Numbered from the stretch's first letter, positions 48,110 through 60,000 are shown. The stretch is 60,000 nucleotides of DNA from Polytrichum commune (GCA_950295325.1 OX485807.1:23037666-23097665); one strand, 5' to 3'. Translations and numbers: made by a program. The notes: a model not told the origin generated them from the sequence alone.

Positions 48110-48262
48110 AAGGTCCCCTTTTGCATTGAAGGCCTACAAATGTGCGGGGTTAACACAAGATGATGGAAAGTCTACAAAATTGAAATCCAATCCACATCCA
48201 TCCATCCATCCATCCATCCATATCTTAGTTCTCCTCGGTTGAGGAGGTTCACCTATAACTTA
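48110..48262. repeat. Left member of a direct repeat flanking 48.3-49.07 kb
   Basis: CTAAGGTCCCCTTTTGCATT, a GTGCGGGGTTAACA block, an ATCC run, GAGGAGGTTCA and CATGGAGAGATCCTTGCAGA recur in the same order at 49068-49258. This copy lacks about 25 bp (the AAGGCAAAGCGCCTGGAACC part). Confidence 0.6.
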
Positions 48263-48299
48263 AGCATGGAGAGATCCTTGCAGAAGTAAAGTGAAATTA

Positions 48300-49067
48300 G
48301 TGGTTCATGTTGAGGGACCACAACATATGTTTGGGTTTGGCTCCCACCATGACAATCTATTATTTATAGGAGCCAATGGCAGTTCAATTGTTTGCCACGG
48401 CCCCTAGTTTTGCGTTAAGCCTACCTCTTTTGATGGGCCTAATGCAATATATGTAAAGCCATGAAAGTTATCCACTAGCTGCCATGTAAGACATCATGAA
48501 GATTTTCATAACATTTCAAAGCATCTAGATGATGATCTCCTCCCACATAAAGAGGCTACAATTAAAAACTATGAAATTATACTAGATGTTTGTCAAAAAC
48601 TCCACAGTACACAATCATAATTGAAGGATAATTACTCTTGCCTGATACCTGGTCTCATGGAATGAAATTGAGGAGTTGAGTAATGTCATGTTTCACTCAT
48701 TCAAGATTTCCAATTCCCGAAACCTTCAAGATCCACACTATTTGTCTAATAATGAGTGTGGGACACCGTTTGGAATTACGCGTTGCTATAACAATAGTAT
48801 TGAATTTTTACCCAACTAACATAAGTAGTTAGTATGCACACCAAAACATATGTTATAACTTAGTTGGTAAAAAATGACAATGTCATAAAAGGTTATAGAA
48901 ACACGTAACTCCGCCTGGGAACCCACATTAATTAGACAAAATAGTGAAGTTGGACCGTCTCCAGCTTCTTGACCAAGAACAATTTGACATTATGGCAAAT
49001 TGATGCAATCACATAATTTTGCATACCATAGATCAAGGGCCCTCAAGCTCTAGTTATGAAAGTGGCC
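48300..49067. repeat. Dispersed repeat, copy 2 (pair with 42540-43510), with a nested family B MITE
   Basis: Order of blocks as in copy 1. About 48750-48935 contains a family B-like insertion (GGAATTACGCGTTGCTATA .. TATAGAAACACGTAACTCC), after which the TTGGACCGTCTCCAGCTTCT block resumes. Confidence 0.45.
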
Positions 49068-49258
49068 CTAAGGTTCTCTTGTGCATTTAAGACCTAGTAT
49101 GCGGGGCTAACAGAAGAGGATGAATGTTTATAGAGTTAATAGTCAATATCCATCCATCCATCCATCCATTCCTCCATACCCTGTTCCTCTTGTGTCAAGG
49201 AGGTTCATCCGTAAGCTTCAAGGCAAAGCGCCTGGAACCATGGAGAGATCCTCGCAGA
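49068..49258. repeat. Right member of the direct repeat
   Basis: CCTAAGGTTCTCTTGTGCAT, TATGCGGGGCTAACAGAAGA, an ATCC run, AAGGAGGTTCATCCGTAAGC and CATGGAGAGATCCTCGCAGA. It runs directly into the GC-richer region upstream of membralin. Confidence 0.6.
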
Positions 49259-49458
49259 AGGACTCAGTTAAGTTCAATCCATTTGCAAATAAATTACTGC
49301 AGGACTCCATCACCCAGAAAGAAATGATCGCGAAATTGGAAAGAAATCGACTCCTGAACAACCGACTCACTCGCTCCTCATCACCACTTCCGACAGAAAT
49401 AAATCCATCAACTTATTCCAGCCAATTCCGAAAAGCCAGAACTGCGACTACTTACTGA
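49240..49458 (+). CDS. Possible small protein (72 aa), unrecognised
   Basis: An ATG frame beginning MERSSQKDSVKFNPFANKLL reads 72 codons to TGA in a G/C-richer segment upstream of membralin. Composition (Lys/Arg/Ser/Asn, FNPFANKLLQDS) looks protein-like and no low-complexity run explains the frame. I know no homologue. Its first 20 bp lie in a duplicated block whose other copy (48110-48262) has no matching frame. It may be a short exon, an upstream ORF or chance. Confidence 0.2.
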   Translation: MERSSQKDSVKFNPFANKLLQDSITQKEMIAKLERNRLLNNRLTRSSSPLPTEINPSTYSSQFRKARTATTY

Positions 49459-50527
49459 CTTACTTACTTACTTCCGCCCTTCTTATACATATTCTTGTTA
49501 GATAAACGAAACGAATTCATCAAGAGAAAGACTCCTCCGACGGGCATCGCAGAAAGAGATGCACTCGTTGAAAGTCGTCATCCTCCGCCTCATCACCAAT
49601 TCATCGTGATCGAACAGAATAGTCCATATAACTTATATATTGCTCCCCTGCGACACTTGCTCGCACAGGGCGCGGAAATAGAAGAAGAATGAAGAAGGAA
49701 TACAGATCAAAACTCAAGTAGAAGATGAAGAGTCCACTCACAACTTCACACTTGCTTGTATGTTTTCTTGTTTGGAGGTAGCAAAGTGGGGCATCATTTC
49801 GATTCGCGCGCCGGTAATCTTGGAGAAAGGCTTGCCGACTAAGTTGTTTTTGTTTCTATCTTCTCCTCCGGACCTTTCGTGGGAGCGGATGATGATGATG
49901 ATGGTGGTGGTGGTGATGGGTTGGAGTCCGAAGTAAGTAGAAGATGAATAAGAAGCTTATTTCTTATTTTGTGGTGGTGTTGATGTTGTCGTTAAACTTC
50001 TTCTTTGTTTGGGTGCCAAAACTACGGCAGGCCGTGATGGGTTTTGGCGGGGATGGAGATCTGGTGTTTGGAGGACATCGAGTTGGGGCATGACAATGGA
50101 AATGGGAAACGACAGGGTCGTTTCGTGGTTTGGTGATGGGCAGACGGAATCTTGAGGAAAGAATGAGAGGGTTACGTTATAAGTAAGTATTGATTGGGTT
50201 TGGAATTTCGTGGAGAAGTGGTAAGAAGAAGAAGGAGAAGGAGAAGGTATGGGAAGAGGGAAAGGACAAAGCCAAGGCGTTGGAGAAGGTTGCAGTAGTT
50301 GAGAGTTCGTTGTTTGTGTCAAATTTAATGGCAGAACTCTATGTGTGCACAACAGGAGGAGGCTGTTGTTTAAGGCGCCTAAGAATCATAGAACAGGGTT
50401 GATTGCAACACCATATCCGTCCGAGTGTGTTGTGGGGCTTGGGGAACTGTTTTGGTTTGGGGGAGTTTAGAGGGGGAAGAAAAAGAAGAGAAAAAGAAGA
50501 GAAAGGTGGGAAGAAGAATCTGGCATC
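49459..50527 (+). promoter_or_regulatory. Promoter and 5' leader region of the membralin gene
   Basis: Composition shifts to genic here. It includes a (GAT)/(GGT) run near 49888-49918 and a purine-rich AAGAAGAGAAAAAGAAGAGA stretch (50478-50515) just before the ATG, typical of a plant 5' UTR. The transcription start cannot be fixed. Long frames on either strand are non-ATG and low complexity. Confidence 0.4.
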
Positions 50528-53500
50528 ATGGACCCAGAACAAGCATTTTTAAGAGTTCATGCCCGGCTGTCTGGTGTGTTAGCCAGGCTGTTGACTCCCA
50601 AGTTTCGAACTGGGTTAGAGTGTGTGTGCCTCCTCAATGCAGTCATGCTGCTAGCCCTACTTGTCATCATGCACGTCAACTTTGTAGCCCAGGTTTGCTT
50701 TTCGTTTTGCTTCCCTTCCTCCATTCTTACATTGTTATATTCTTACATTCTTACAAAAGGCTACTCCCCTCTCGCAATCACTTCTCCCCTCCTTACTTGT
50801 GGCAGTGGAAGGAAACTGAGGCGAACCTCTCTTTCTCTCTACTCTTTGGTGTCAAGAGGCTCAGCTGCTGCATATATTGTAGTTGCCATCCCTTGTGAAT
50901 CTTGTGCATGTTCCGAGGGTTATGTGTATCAAATGGTGGTCATGTCAAATTGGGTTTTACTGCAGTTGGGATTATGAGAGCCTACTCTCTCTCTCTCTCG
51001 TCAAAAGGCTCAGCTGCTGCATATGTTGTCCCTTGTGAATTTTGTGCATGTTCTGAAGGTTATGTTATGTGTATGAAATGGTGGTCACGTCGAATTCGGG
51101 TTCACTGCAGTTGGGGTTATGAGAACCTAGTTTTTGAACCTAATCAAACACTGGGTTTGAACGATCTGAAGATGATGTTGATGGTGCGTTGCTGGACCAC
51201 GCACATCATGAGGTCATCTGGGGTTCATGGGAATCTTTGGGGCAAATTCAAGTGTTTTGCGTCGTTATGTCACAAAATTTATAGTTGCTGCTGTTGTGTT
51301 TGAGCACAGAAGGTTTCAGAGTGCCTGACCGTCAATTTGGGTTTCACCGCAGTTGGGATTACGATGACCTAGTCTTTGAACCTAATCAAACACTGGGTTT
51401 GGACGATCTGAGGATGTGGATGGTGTTTTCCTGGACCATCCATAGCATGAGGTCATCTGGGGTTCTTGGGAATCTTTGGAGCAAATTCAAGTGTTTTGAT
51501 TCATTACATCACGCGATTTTTAGTTCATATATTGTGTCGAGCACAGAAGCTTTCAGTGTGCGAGTTTTGGTTAGTTGTGTGCAACCCTTCTGGCTAATTT
51601 TGTTGGGGCGTGGGAGAGATGCTAAAAGCTGGTTAGATTTGCCGGGATTTCTAGGTATATATATGTTGAGTGAAAAGCCTGCTTTAAGTATCAAATGATG
51701 GTGGCCATGTGAAGCGCCCCTGCCTGTCAATTGTGTTCCTTGCAATTGGGGTTAAATGAGTTTGTGAACCTAATCGAACTCTACGTTCAAACTTTCTGAG
51801 GATGTCGATGGTGTGTTCCTGGACTGCGTAGCATGAGCCATCTGGGGTTCCTGGGATCCTTTGGAATGAATTCAATTATAATTGCTCTCTCATATTATGC
51901 TATATTTAGTTTCTGTTGAGTTTGAGTGCAGAAACGTTCAGTGCGTGATTTTTGGTTCTTGTGTGCTACCCTTGTTAATTCATATGGCATTAAAAGAGTT
52001 TCTTAAGGTGGGTTAGATTAGCCGGGCTTTTCTAGGTCTATATTGTCAAATTAGGTTGAGGATATTTCTGTTGCATGTGACTTAAGAGTCTACCTAATCA
52101 AATCCTAGGTTCAAACGATCTGAGGATGTTGTTGTGTTCCTGGACCACATGTCATGAGGTCATCTGGGGTTCTTGGGAGCCTTTGGAGCAGATTCATTAT
52201 TTCGTGTGATTTATAGCTCCTGTTGTGTTTGAGCACAGAAGCTTTTGGGTGTGATTTTGCGATTCTTGTGCTACCCTTCTTGTTTATTCTTAACACTTTG
52301 GGAAAATTCTGAAGGCAGGTTAGATTTCTGAGCTTTCTAGGTATACATTGTCAATAGGCTGAGAAGATTTGGATACTGTTGAGGACTGACACATTTGTTG
52401 TGGCCAGTTCCAGCCATTTGGCCACTACATTTTGCATTCACAGGAGCAGATTTTACTCTCTTGTTATTTTTTCTTGCCTTTCATCAAGGATGATCCCTAA
52501 AAGGGAAGCAGAGAATTTTCGTTTCCATGGTGCTTACAAATTGTTTTTGTTTTTTTTGTTTTTGCTTTTTGACAGCCGGGATGTGCAGAACATTTCTCAA
52601 GTAAGGATATCGCAGGTGCTCAGCTTGTTCAGATCAAGGTAGAGTTTTTTCCTGTTTTCCAAACAGAAAGTTTGTAACATAGTTCTCTCTAGCCCACATA
52701 AGAGGAAAATAATCCATTTTTCAGTAGTAGTGGCAATCAACTTGTTTAACAAAAGGAGAAAGTCATTGTTTGACATTAATACAAGATGGAGCAGCATTCA
52801 ATGAAGGGCATATTGCATCCTTTTTTCCCACATTTTTTATCAGTTTGCGAATATCTCCTGTTGGTCATTAAAACCTTCATTTTTCTGGTCGATATAAGTA
52901 ACAAAATGCTTCAGGTCACTGAGCTACACGAATGTGCAATGCACTGACGCACTTTTGGCCATCAGATTACGGGCAGCTGGAACCGCTTCACAGAAGATGC
53001 TCTTGGGAGGGGTATGTGGAAACAAGACACTGGGAGACAATTTCACACCAATGATGAACTCAGTGGGCAAGAACCTAAAGTGGAGGAGAGTTACCAGGTC
53101 CCTGATGTGGGTGGTGAGGGGTGGAATATCCTTGCAGCAAAATTTTGGCTTAATCTGTTAGGTACTAATGCACGTCGAAATAAGGTGGCAAGGAGTCCCG
53201 AAAAGCGGGAGATTGTGAGGGAGGAGTTTGCTAGTGTGGATGGTACAGGCTTGGAGAATGGCTTGAAACCCGGGGGGAAACTGAGTTTGAAAGAGGAAAA
53301 CTTTGAGCATGACATTTCAACGCGGCCTTTGTCAGGTCCAGGCAGAGGACCTCTGGGCACTGCATTACTGCATTATTTTACTCGTTGGAGTAGCTATGGG
53401 GCATCTTGCTTCAAGAGAGCAGAGCAGAGCATTCGGAGCTTCTGGCAAGTTTGGGTGAGTGGATGCTCTTAAGATTTGCACTATTTGCATCATTTGTGAA

Positions 53501-56500
53501 TTACCCGCTGTTGGAATATTGTGACAGTTTACAACTGAAATCTGCATCATGGGTGTCATATAAAATGTAACCATGGGTTACTTGTGATACAATTTTGATC
53601 TCACCACTTAATGTTGCAAGACGTGCGTGCGACATGTATGTGTTGTGCTCAAAGTCGGCACATTCTGATCAAACATGGGATGAGTGGTGCACAATGTGCT
53701 CAGAATGTCCTCTGTCCTTAGTTGATAGGAAATGCGATGTTTGTATGTTGAGCAAAGCAGGAATGGCCAGCATGGTAGGCATTGAATTCTGGAGTCTCCT
53801 TAAAGGTTCTTGTAAGCGTTATTGGAGGATTTATTGTAGTGAGTGTGCTTTGTCTTTTGTAAATCCCAATAGTGTGATGCTTGAAATCTGTGAAATGGTA
53901 GTGTATGTGTGGTGACCAAAATTGGGGAGAACAGAGGATTACAGGTTGGGAGCCCTTTACGACGACACCAAAGTTGGACCGTCGGACAGTCACTTGGAAC
54001 AAGCTGGATTCAGTTCTGGGTATTAGACAATTCCTTTCCTCTTACCTCTCTACAGTACCTGATGCATCCTGGAACAAAGTGAACTATTTATTTGTAAACT
54101 TGCTAAAAATTTTCTACATATTGGTGGACAAATCTTACGAATTGCATATATTATGTGCACAGGCTAAAAGTAGTGTACTAAATAATTTGCAGTTTATCAT
54201 ATGTTTCTCAGACCATATATATATGTATTTTGAGCATTTGCATACTATATATTTTGCACATGACCAAACTAGTGTACTATCAATTTTCATCATATCTTTT
54301 CTTATACTTAGACTATTTATACTTTTCTCAGACCTTTTTGTCGACCATCTCCAATTTTATTGAGAATAAAACTACTTGGAGATTGAAAAATGAAAGCCAC
54401 AAGGTTTTGCCATCTGAGATCCTGCTCCGAAAGCCCTTGATGACATTGTCTACTACCGTCCATTGTGCTCTACAGGGTTGAAATATATAATTACATATAT
54501 TCAAAACATAGTCAACAGATGATATTGAACACAGAGTTGCATGATTTTAATTCGTCAGAAAATAAAGATCTTCTGTAAGAGTCTAAGACGCTGGGGCAGA
54601 CACAATTATTAGTTCCCCTGTCAGTTCTTGTTCAAGATGATTAGATCTTTTTTCTTGAAGGTTTTATACGAGGGGGTTGAGTAATTTGTTGGGAATGGAC
54701 ACGAGAATATGGGCTGGCCCTTCCATTCCGGTTTTTCTGTTAACCTTTTATGGTTGAATTCTCTGTGCAGTGGATGTACCAGAAACTGGAGTCAGACTGT
54801 CTGACCCAACATACTTATACAGTATTGAGAAGGTAAGAAGTGTTTGGAGACCATTCTCAAGCCTGTAAAATGCTAATGTGCTAGACTGAGTTACCACTTA
54901 CTTCACTTTTTAATTTAAGGATTTTTAATGTGGACTCCAGATTGATATGTACTATTGCATGAGTGCAGGGGTATCTTATGATGTCTGAGGGTGCAAAGCT
55001 TAGACATGATGTGAAGACCATCAACATCAGTATTTCAGCTCAACATACTTGCTTTGGCAACCGGTACATCTTTTCTTCACTTGTCCTTGTTCTAGTCTGT
55101 GAGGATTGCACACAGGTTTATTTGTTGTAGAGTAAAACTACATGAAAATTTGCTCGAATGTCTTCCGGAACTGAATTTAGTTTAAGTTTCTACCTGCACC
55201 TGCACTTGACCTTGAACAATATTGCTCAGGGTTGCAACATCTTGTCACTGCTATGCATCTTGATGATCATTGAAGATATCTTGTAATGGGCTCACTATGT
55301 TACATCAGATTTCTGATCAAGACCCTTTTTTTTCTGGTTCGAGGACACCTTAGATTACATTTATCTATCCAAAGACTGTTCCATGTAGTATAATATTGTG
55401 CCATATTCTCATTATTCCAATGTCCTATGGGAAAAAGCAGAGTATCTCTACAATTTTATAATTCTGCACTTCTCAATTGTGATACTGATTTTAATAGATC
55501 TAAGAGTCTGTCTGACCTTGTTTGGCTTGCAGGTGGCAACAGCTTCTTATAGACAACTTTGTGGGTTACGATACAATCCTCATGAACAGTCTTCTCAATG
55601 CATGTGGAAGAGGTATGAGGCACATATTTACATGCCTAGATAAGTCTGCATTTCAGACCTTCGCACTTTTCTATGGGTAAAATTTCCAGTAAAAAGGTGA
55701 CAAGCTTTTGAAAATGGCAAAGAGATTAGGCGAATATCCCTCCCTCATCTCTTGGCAGCGTTTTTTTGACAACATCAGAAACATTGAATTCTTTAAGCTT
55801 TCTATTGCATACAACCCTGGGGGGAAATCAGATAATGACATCTTCTCTCTTCTATCTTCATGTAAACCTGCACAGATATCAGTGTTGCTTTCGTGTCACT
55901 TGGTGAACATTCTGGCTCCTCTAGAGTTGCTTATTATGCTTCATTGCTTTGTGACTGCTTCAAGAGGGTCACTTCTTGTTAATGTGATAACCAAATATGG
56001 CTAATCATCAAGAGCTCGCTAATTTGAGATGCATGATATATTGTTTATTGGCTACCTGTTTGTCGAACTGGCAGGCTACCTCTATAATTTCCAAACCAAA
56101 GAGCTGTACAACCTTAATTACTTGCAAGATTTTGGGGGTGCTCCCCATGGGGTTGAAGGTGTGTTGTGTATTTGTTATCCTATTTACCACCGTTTTTGTC
56201 AGTCAAGTTGGGGACACTCGTATTATCTCCTGACATTCCTTATGATGGCAATCCTTGCCTTCATGTGATTCTGATGAGGAGTAATCTTTGACTGATAGAC
56301 TCTTGATATTTGACTTGCAGTTCACTTCCTTGTCCAGGAGTGCACCAGATTTGAAGCAACTCACAAATGACCTTTTAATGCTTTGTCTTTAACTATGCTT
56401 TTTCTTATGCAGATTACTTAGTATTCAAGTGTGGTGTACTCATTACATCTCTCTTTGTCTTCTTCACGACGACCATGTCTGTCTCCTTCACCTTGAGGGA

Positions 56501-59500
56501 GACACAAGCTCGTATGCTGAAGTTCACTGGTACGATATTCCTAACTGATATCCAAGGGTTTACTGTATAACAGTAGTTATCATAGTACAGAGGCAATTCT
56601 GGAAACATATTACACAATCCAAATGCTAAAAGTAATCTCTGACTAGCTTGGAGAAATGTACTAGAACCTCAATGGTCTTCAACTTGCTTTGGTTCAATTA
56701 CCTCCTTTATTCTACACTCTAATAGTTATTGCCTAGATTGCCTCTGTAGTATGCTAAAAGAATTTATTGTTGGTATTGTTTGCTTCTACTATCTGTTGAG
56801 TGGTGATTCTATTTGTGACCTTAAGAGATGATGCATTTCTAAAGCTTTCATTTTAAGTTGGATGTCTGAGAATGATGTTTTGTGTTGTGTTGTCTGAAAT
56901 CTCTACAGTGCAGCTGCAACACCATGCCCTTCACCGGCTCCCCACTTACCGCCTCATCTTCATTCATGTCATTGAGTCGCTTGTCTTTGTTCCGGTGAGT
57001 ATATATAGAGAGGGGAGCTCTACAATTGGAAAATAGAGATTCCAAATTCTGCAAGATAAAACTCATCTCAGAGGTTAATGGATGGAGAGGTGTAATGGAT
57101 GTGCTGCTGGCTCGCGTCCTGAATCATTTGAATTGAACAAGAAGGAAAACTGGGTGTTGTGTTGGTAAAAGCCTTTTTTAAAAACTTAATTTGGAAATGA
57201 TGTGGTGGGCTTGAGTGTAGAGGAGTGTAATTGCATGAGAATTTATGATGGTCTTTGGTGACAAAATCTCCCTTCGTATTATAGCAATGTGCCTTCAAGG
57301 ATTCTGAAGACAAGTCTCACTTTTGTTCTGGCTTTTGTTGTGCATTGAAACAGATAATGATTGGGATCCTTTTCTTCCTATTTGAGTTCTTTGACGATCA
57401 GCTGCTGGCTTTCATGGTTCTGACCCTTGTCTGGCTTTGTGAACTTTTCACCATGATAAGGTATGGAAGTGGTGTAGAATGTGTCATGCATATTTTATAT
57501 CTCAATCAGGTCCTATTCTGTTTGAAAACTTGGTAGACGAAGTTGTAGGTCCATGTACCTACTTGATTATTCCTAGCCTCTATCATATCACAATTGAAGT
57601 TGTGAATCTGCTTTTCTTGTACATGGCAATTAAGAGACAACTCCTTTCAAATCTACAAGCTAAGCCTCATTACTGGGTGTTTGTGATGCAGTGTGCGGAC
57701 ACCATTGTCAATGCAGTTCTTCCCACGCTTCTTTTTCCTTTACTTCATGGTTTTCCATATTTACTTCTTCTCATATACCTACGGTAGGTCTCTCAGCACG
57801 CTTTGAGTATCCTGACATAAAACATGTTTTATAGATCTATGGCATAAACTCCAGGTTGGTTCTTTGAATATAGGAGTCCTCTCGTTGTGAGTTTCAATCA
57901 GGAAAACATCCAAGGTTGAATTCAGTAATAATATATTGGGGCTGTCCCCCTTATTTAGGGATGAGTGTAAAGTCATTGAAGAGGGATAGTCATTCTGGTT
58001 CTGGAAGATTGAACTTACTGGTGATATCTTTGAGGTTTTGTTAAGACCTTGTACAATCAACTACACAAAACTTCCTTACACCAGGTAGAGAACCTGAAAA
58101 ACAGAAGAAGCTGTACCGAGGTTGAAGTATTAGGCCCTCATCAAATGACAGTTTTCCCACTGATTGAATCAGGATTCTCATACCTAGCATTCTCGGCAAC
58201 AGCAGCATTCATGCAGCATCTTGTGATGTATTTCTGGAATCGCTTTGAGGTGCGTCTATTGTCAGTTGTTCATGACATTCATATTTAGGTTGTGCATACC
58301 TGTATGTATCATATGTGAACTACTGACTACCTCAACTAGCCCTTATTGTCAGCAGGAATCCTGTATCCTGTGCAGCTACATAGTTGGATGCTGTATTTGT
58401 TGTAATGTTTCCTGGATCACATTTATATAGGTTTTGTAGAAGTTCAGCCTCATGAAATGCAACTTGGATGAAGAGCTTGTTGTTCAAAATAATCTGAAGT
58501 GGCTCACAACCACTTCAAGAATGCAATAGTAACAATAATTATTGGAGTACTTTTCATGTGGAGAGATTATTGATCATGTGGCGAGATGATTAATTATGTG
58601 GAGCATCCATGTATCCTGAGCATTTTTGGTATTGGTCAGTCAATGTGTTCAGAAGCAAGTTTTTTAGAAACAAAATCAGACACTCATGACACCTATGCAT
58701 GACAAAACCTGCCGATAAGACTTTGTGTTTTGAAATCCTACAAGTCACATTAATTATCAACTATTTTTTCTTTTTGGTAAAAAATCAGAGTCAGGTCTGA
58801 ATCTTGACATTAATCAATCTTGTTTGTGTTTTATCCCTTACAGGTTCCTGCACTTCAAATATATCTCCGCCGGCAGGCCGTGTTGCAGCAGCAAGGAGTC
58901 CATATAACATCATCTGCTATTCTTACATCTGTTCGTGTTAGTCAAGGGAACCCACCAAACAGTTCAACCCAAACAATTCGAGGTCTGGCAGGGCTAAACA
59001 ACCTCCGATCCGCAATGCAAACAGCCAGAACTCCTCCTCAGGGTATACGCACTCCACAAAGTGATGTTGATCCCACCGACAATACTAGCACCCTGACAAA
59101 CAATAATTCTGTGAACCCTAATTTCATCCCACCTGGATTCAGGAGTTGGGTTAATAATCCAATGCACGAGATGGACAATAATAGCTTGTGGAGGCAAGCA
59201 GGGCTGGAGCAAAGCAGGGTGCAAAGGGAACAGGAACGGGAACGGGAACAGGAACGGGAACAGGAACGGGAACATGAACATGATGCGGATCCTTTATTTC
59301 GCGAGCATGGGTTAGAATTGTCTGGCGAAACGCAAACCACAACTCACAGCTCCCTGTTTACTCCGTACGCATCGGTGTTGCCATGGATTCTGCGAGGCAC
59401 GTCGGTTTTTCTTCCGGTTTTCCATCAGCTTGGTGACGGGCGTCTGCCATCCCGGAGTACGAATAATGATGAACATGGTGACACTATGACAGATACTTCA

Positions 59501-59596
59501 ACGACTTCCACGACCCTCGAGAGTGGTGTCTCCCAATCATTGGAGGGGGAGGGTTTAAGGCATCGGCATGTAGTGCATTCAGTAGGTGAGGCATAA
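50528..59596 (+). CDS. Membralin-like ER membrane protein, 13 exons, complete (~757 aa)
   Basis: Membralin (TMEM259 in animals) is a multi-pass ER protein linked to ER-associated degradation; the plant family is poorly studied. Exons by eye: 50528-50692, 52576-52638, 52966-53454 (or 53458), 54771-54832, 54969-55063, 55533-55612, 56075-56158, 56413-56529, 56909-56994, 57354-57460, 57692-57783, 58173-58249 and 58844-59596. The ATG gives MDPEQAFLRV with a membrane segment at residues 31-50. Diagnostic blocks are ILAAKFWLNLLG, INISISAQHTCFGNRWQQLL, DNFVGYDTILMNSLL, FFTTTMSVSFTLRETQARML, IESLVFVPIMIGILFFLFEF, FHIYFFSYTYGFSYLAFSAT and MQHLVMYFWNRFEVPALQ; the last four define the membrane domain (about 348-510). 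The C-terminal 250 aa are hydrophilic with an Arg/Glu/Gln repeat (634-654). The exon 3/exon 4 junction is unresolved: the strong GTGAGT donor at 53455 breaks phase, whereas ending at 53458 (A/GTGGAT) restores it. All other junctions are GT..AG and in phase. Confidence 0.92.
50840..52240 (+). repeat. Degenerate repeat array within membralin intron 1
   Basis: A block beginning CCTAATC(A/G)AA occurs at 51139, 51381, 51769 and 52093, each followed by GATCTGAGGATG-like, CTGGACCAC-like, CATGAGGTCATCTGGGGTTC and GG(A/G).C.TTTGGA sequence. A second unit (GGCTCAGCTGCTGCATAT .. CTTGTGAAT..TGTGCATGTT .. GCAGTTGGG.TTATGAGA) occurs at about 50870 and 51005, with its second half again near 51340 and 51735. 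The units are not coding in any consistent frame. Confidence 0.7.
59225..59276 (+). repeat. In-frame GAACGG/GAACAG hexamer array in membralin exon 13
   Basis: Alternating GAACGG and GAACAG units encode the QERERE-type stretch at residues 634-654. It is charged, probably helical or disordered, and likely to vary in length between individuals. Confidence 0.85.
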
Positions 59597-60000
59597 AACT
59601 ATAACCCTAAGAGGGAGTTTTGAGTTTTGATTTTGCTTGTCGTGCGTACAGTTTTGAAGGGTTGTGGTTTTGCAACCTAACGGGAGCTGAATTGTTGGAA
59701 GAGGAGGGGCAAAGACATGCATTGACAATGAGGTCAATGTGTGTCCACTGCATGCACTGGAACTGGAACTGTTTGTACATTTTGTCTCATATGATTCTTT
59801 AGATGCAGGGGTTAGGGCATGAAACACCTCCATCATTGCAATGTCTTGAAGTAGGTTTACAGGAGTATTTCACAGCTGAAAATACCTTCTCCCCTGCTCG
59901 TAGCAATCAAAAATAGAAGATTTTTACTTAGTAGAGGCAAAAAGCCTTTTCCATTAGAGAAATCAAGTAGAGAACATGGCCTCGTACATGTGGTGATTAA
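59597..60000 (+). other. 3' UTR and downstream flank of membralin
   Basis: No further gene is evident up to the window end. I see no perfect AATAAA; weaker A-rich words (CAAAAATAG near 59908) could serve as polyadenylation signal. The short frames here are unremarkable. Confidence 0.5.

Noticed and set aside
49957-50352. 131-codon minus-strand frame upstream of membralin
   Set aside because: TTG start, Pro/Ser low complexity that mirrors a purine-rich plus-strand leader; most likely the shadow of the membralin 5' region.
53905-54363. 152-codon frame inside membralin intron 3
   Set aside because: It does not match membralin, has no splice sites that fit the flanking phases convincingly, and becomes A/T-rich and hydrophobic by composition.
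1-60000. CRISPR arrays, phage genes, organellar insertion or a biosynthetic gene cluster
   Set aside because: The repeats are microsatellites, tandem duplications or transposons; no plastid or mitochondrial gene was recognised, and the three host genes are functionally unrelated.

Overview
This 60 kb window is nuclear DNA of a land plant. The three recognisable genes are interrupted by spliceosomal introns (GT..AG) and match plant protein families: an RNA polymerase II CTD phosphatase of the CPL3 type, a TCHQD-class glutathione S-transferase and a membralin-like ER membrane protein. The proteins look well diverged from the Arabidopsis sequences I know, so a seed-free plant (bryophyte, lycophyte or fern) is plausible. 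That is an impression, not a demonstration.

Layout. At 1-3037 (minus) lies the 5' half of the CPL3-like gene; its catalytic half is off the left edge. A G/C-rich upstream region with a G-box follows (3038-3960). From 3961 to about 12 kb there are repeat relics, including a decayed LINE with an RNase H domain. At 12137-13671 (minus) is a complete two-exon TCHQD GST, with a probable 5' leader reaching about 14.9 kb. From about 15 to 49 kb I find no host gene. This 34 kb holds decayed mobile DNA: LINE fragments (one with readable reverse transcriptase), PIF/Harbinger-like, Mutator-like and other MITEs, SINE-like sequences, one CACTA-type end, a foldback element and many microsatellites. A complete 13-exon membralin gene occupies 50528-59596 (plus), and its 3' flank runs to the window end.

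The three genes do not form a pathway or cluster; they are ordinary housekeeping or regulatory genes separated by transposon-rich DNA. I found no rRNA, no convincing tRNA gene, no CRISPR array and no clearly new biological system. The points most worth a second look are: several MITE families with readable target-site duplications, a reading-phase problem at one membralin splice junction, an LxLxL (EAR-like) stretch in the CPL3-like protein, a degenerate repeat array inside membralin intron 1, and a compact hairpin at 5641-5702. Gene models were spliced by eye from reading frame, splice consensus and remembered family sequence. Repeat borders were read by eye.
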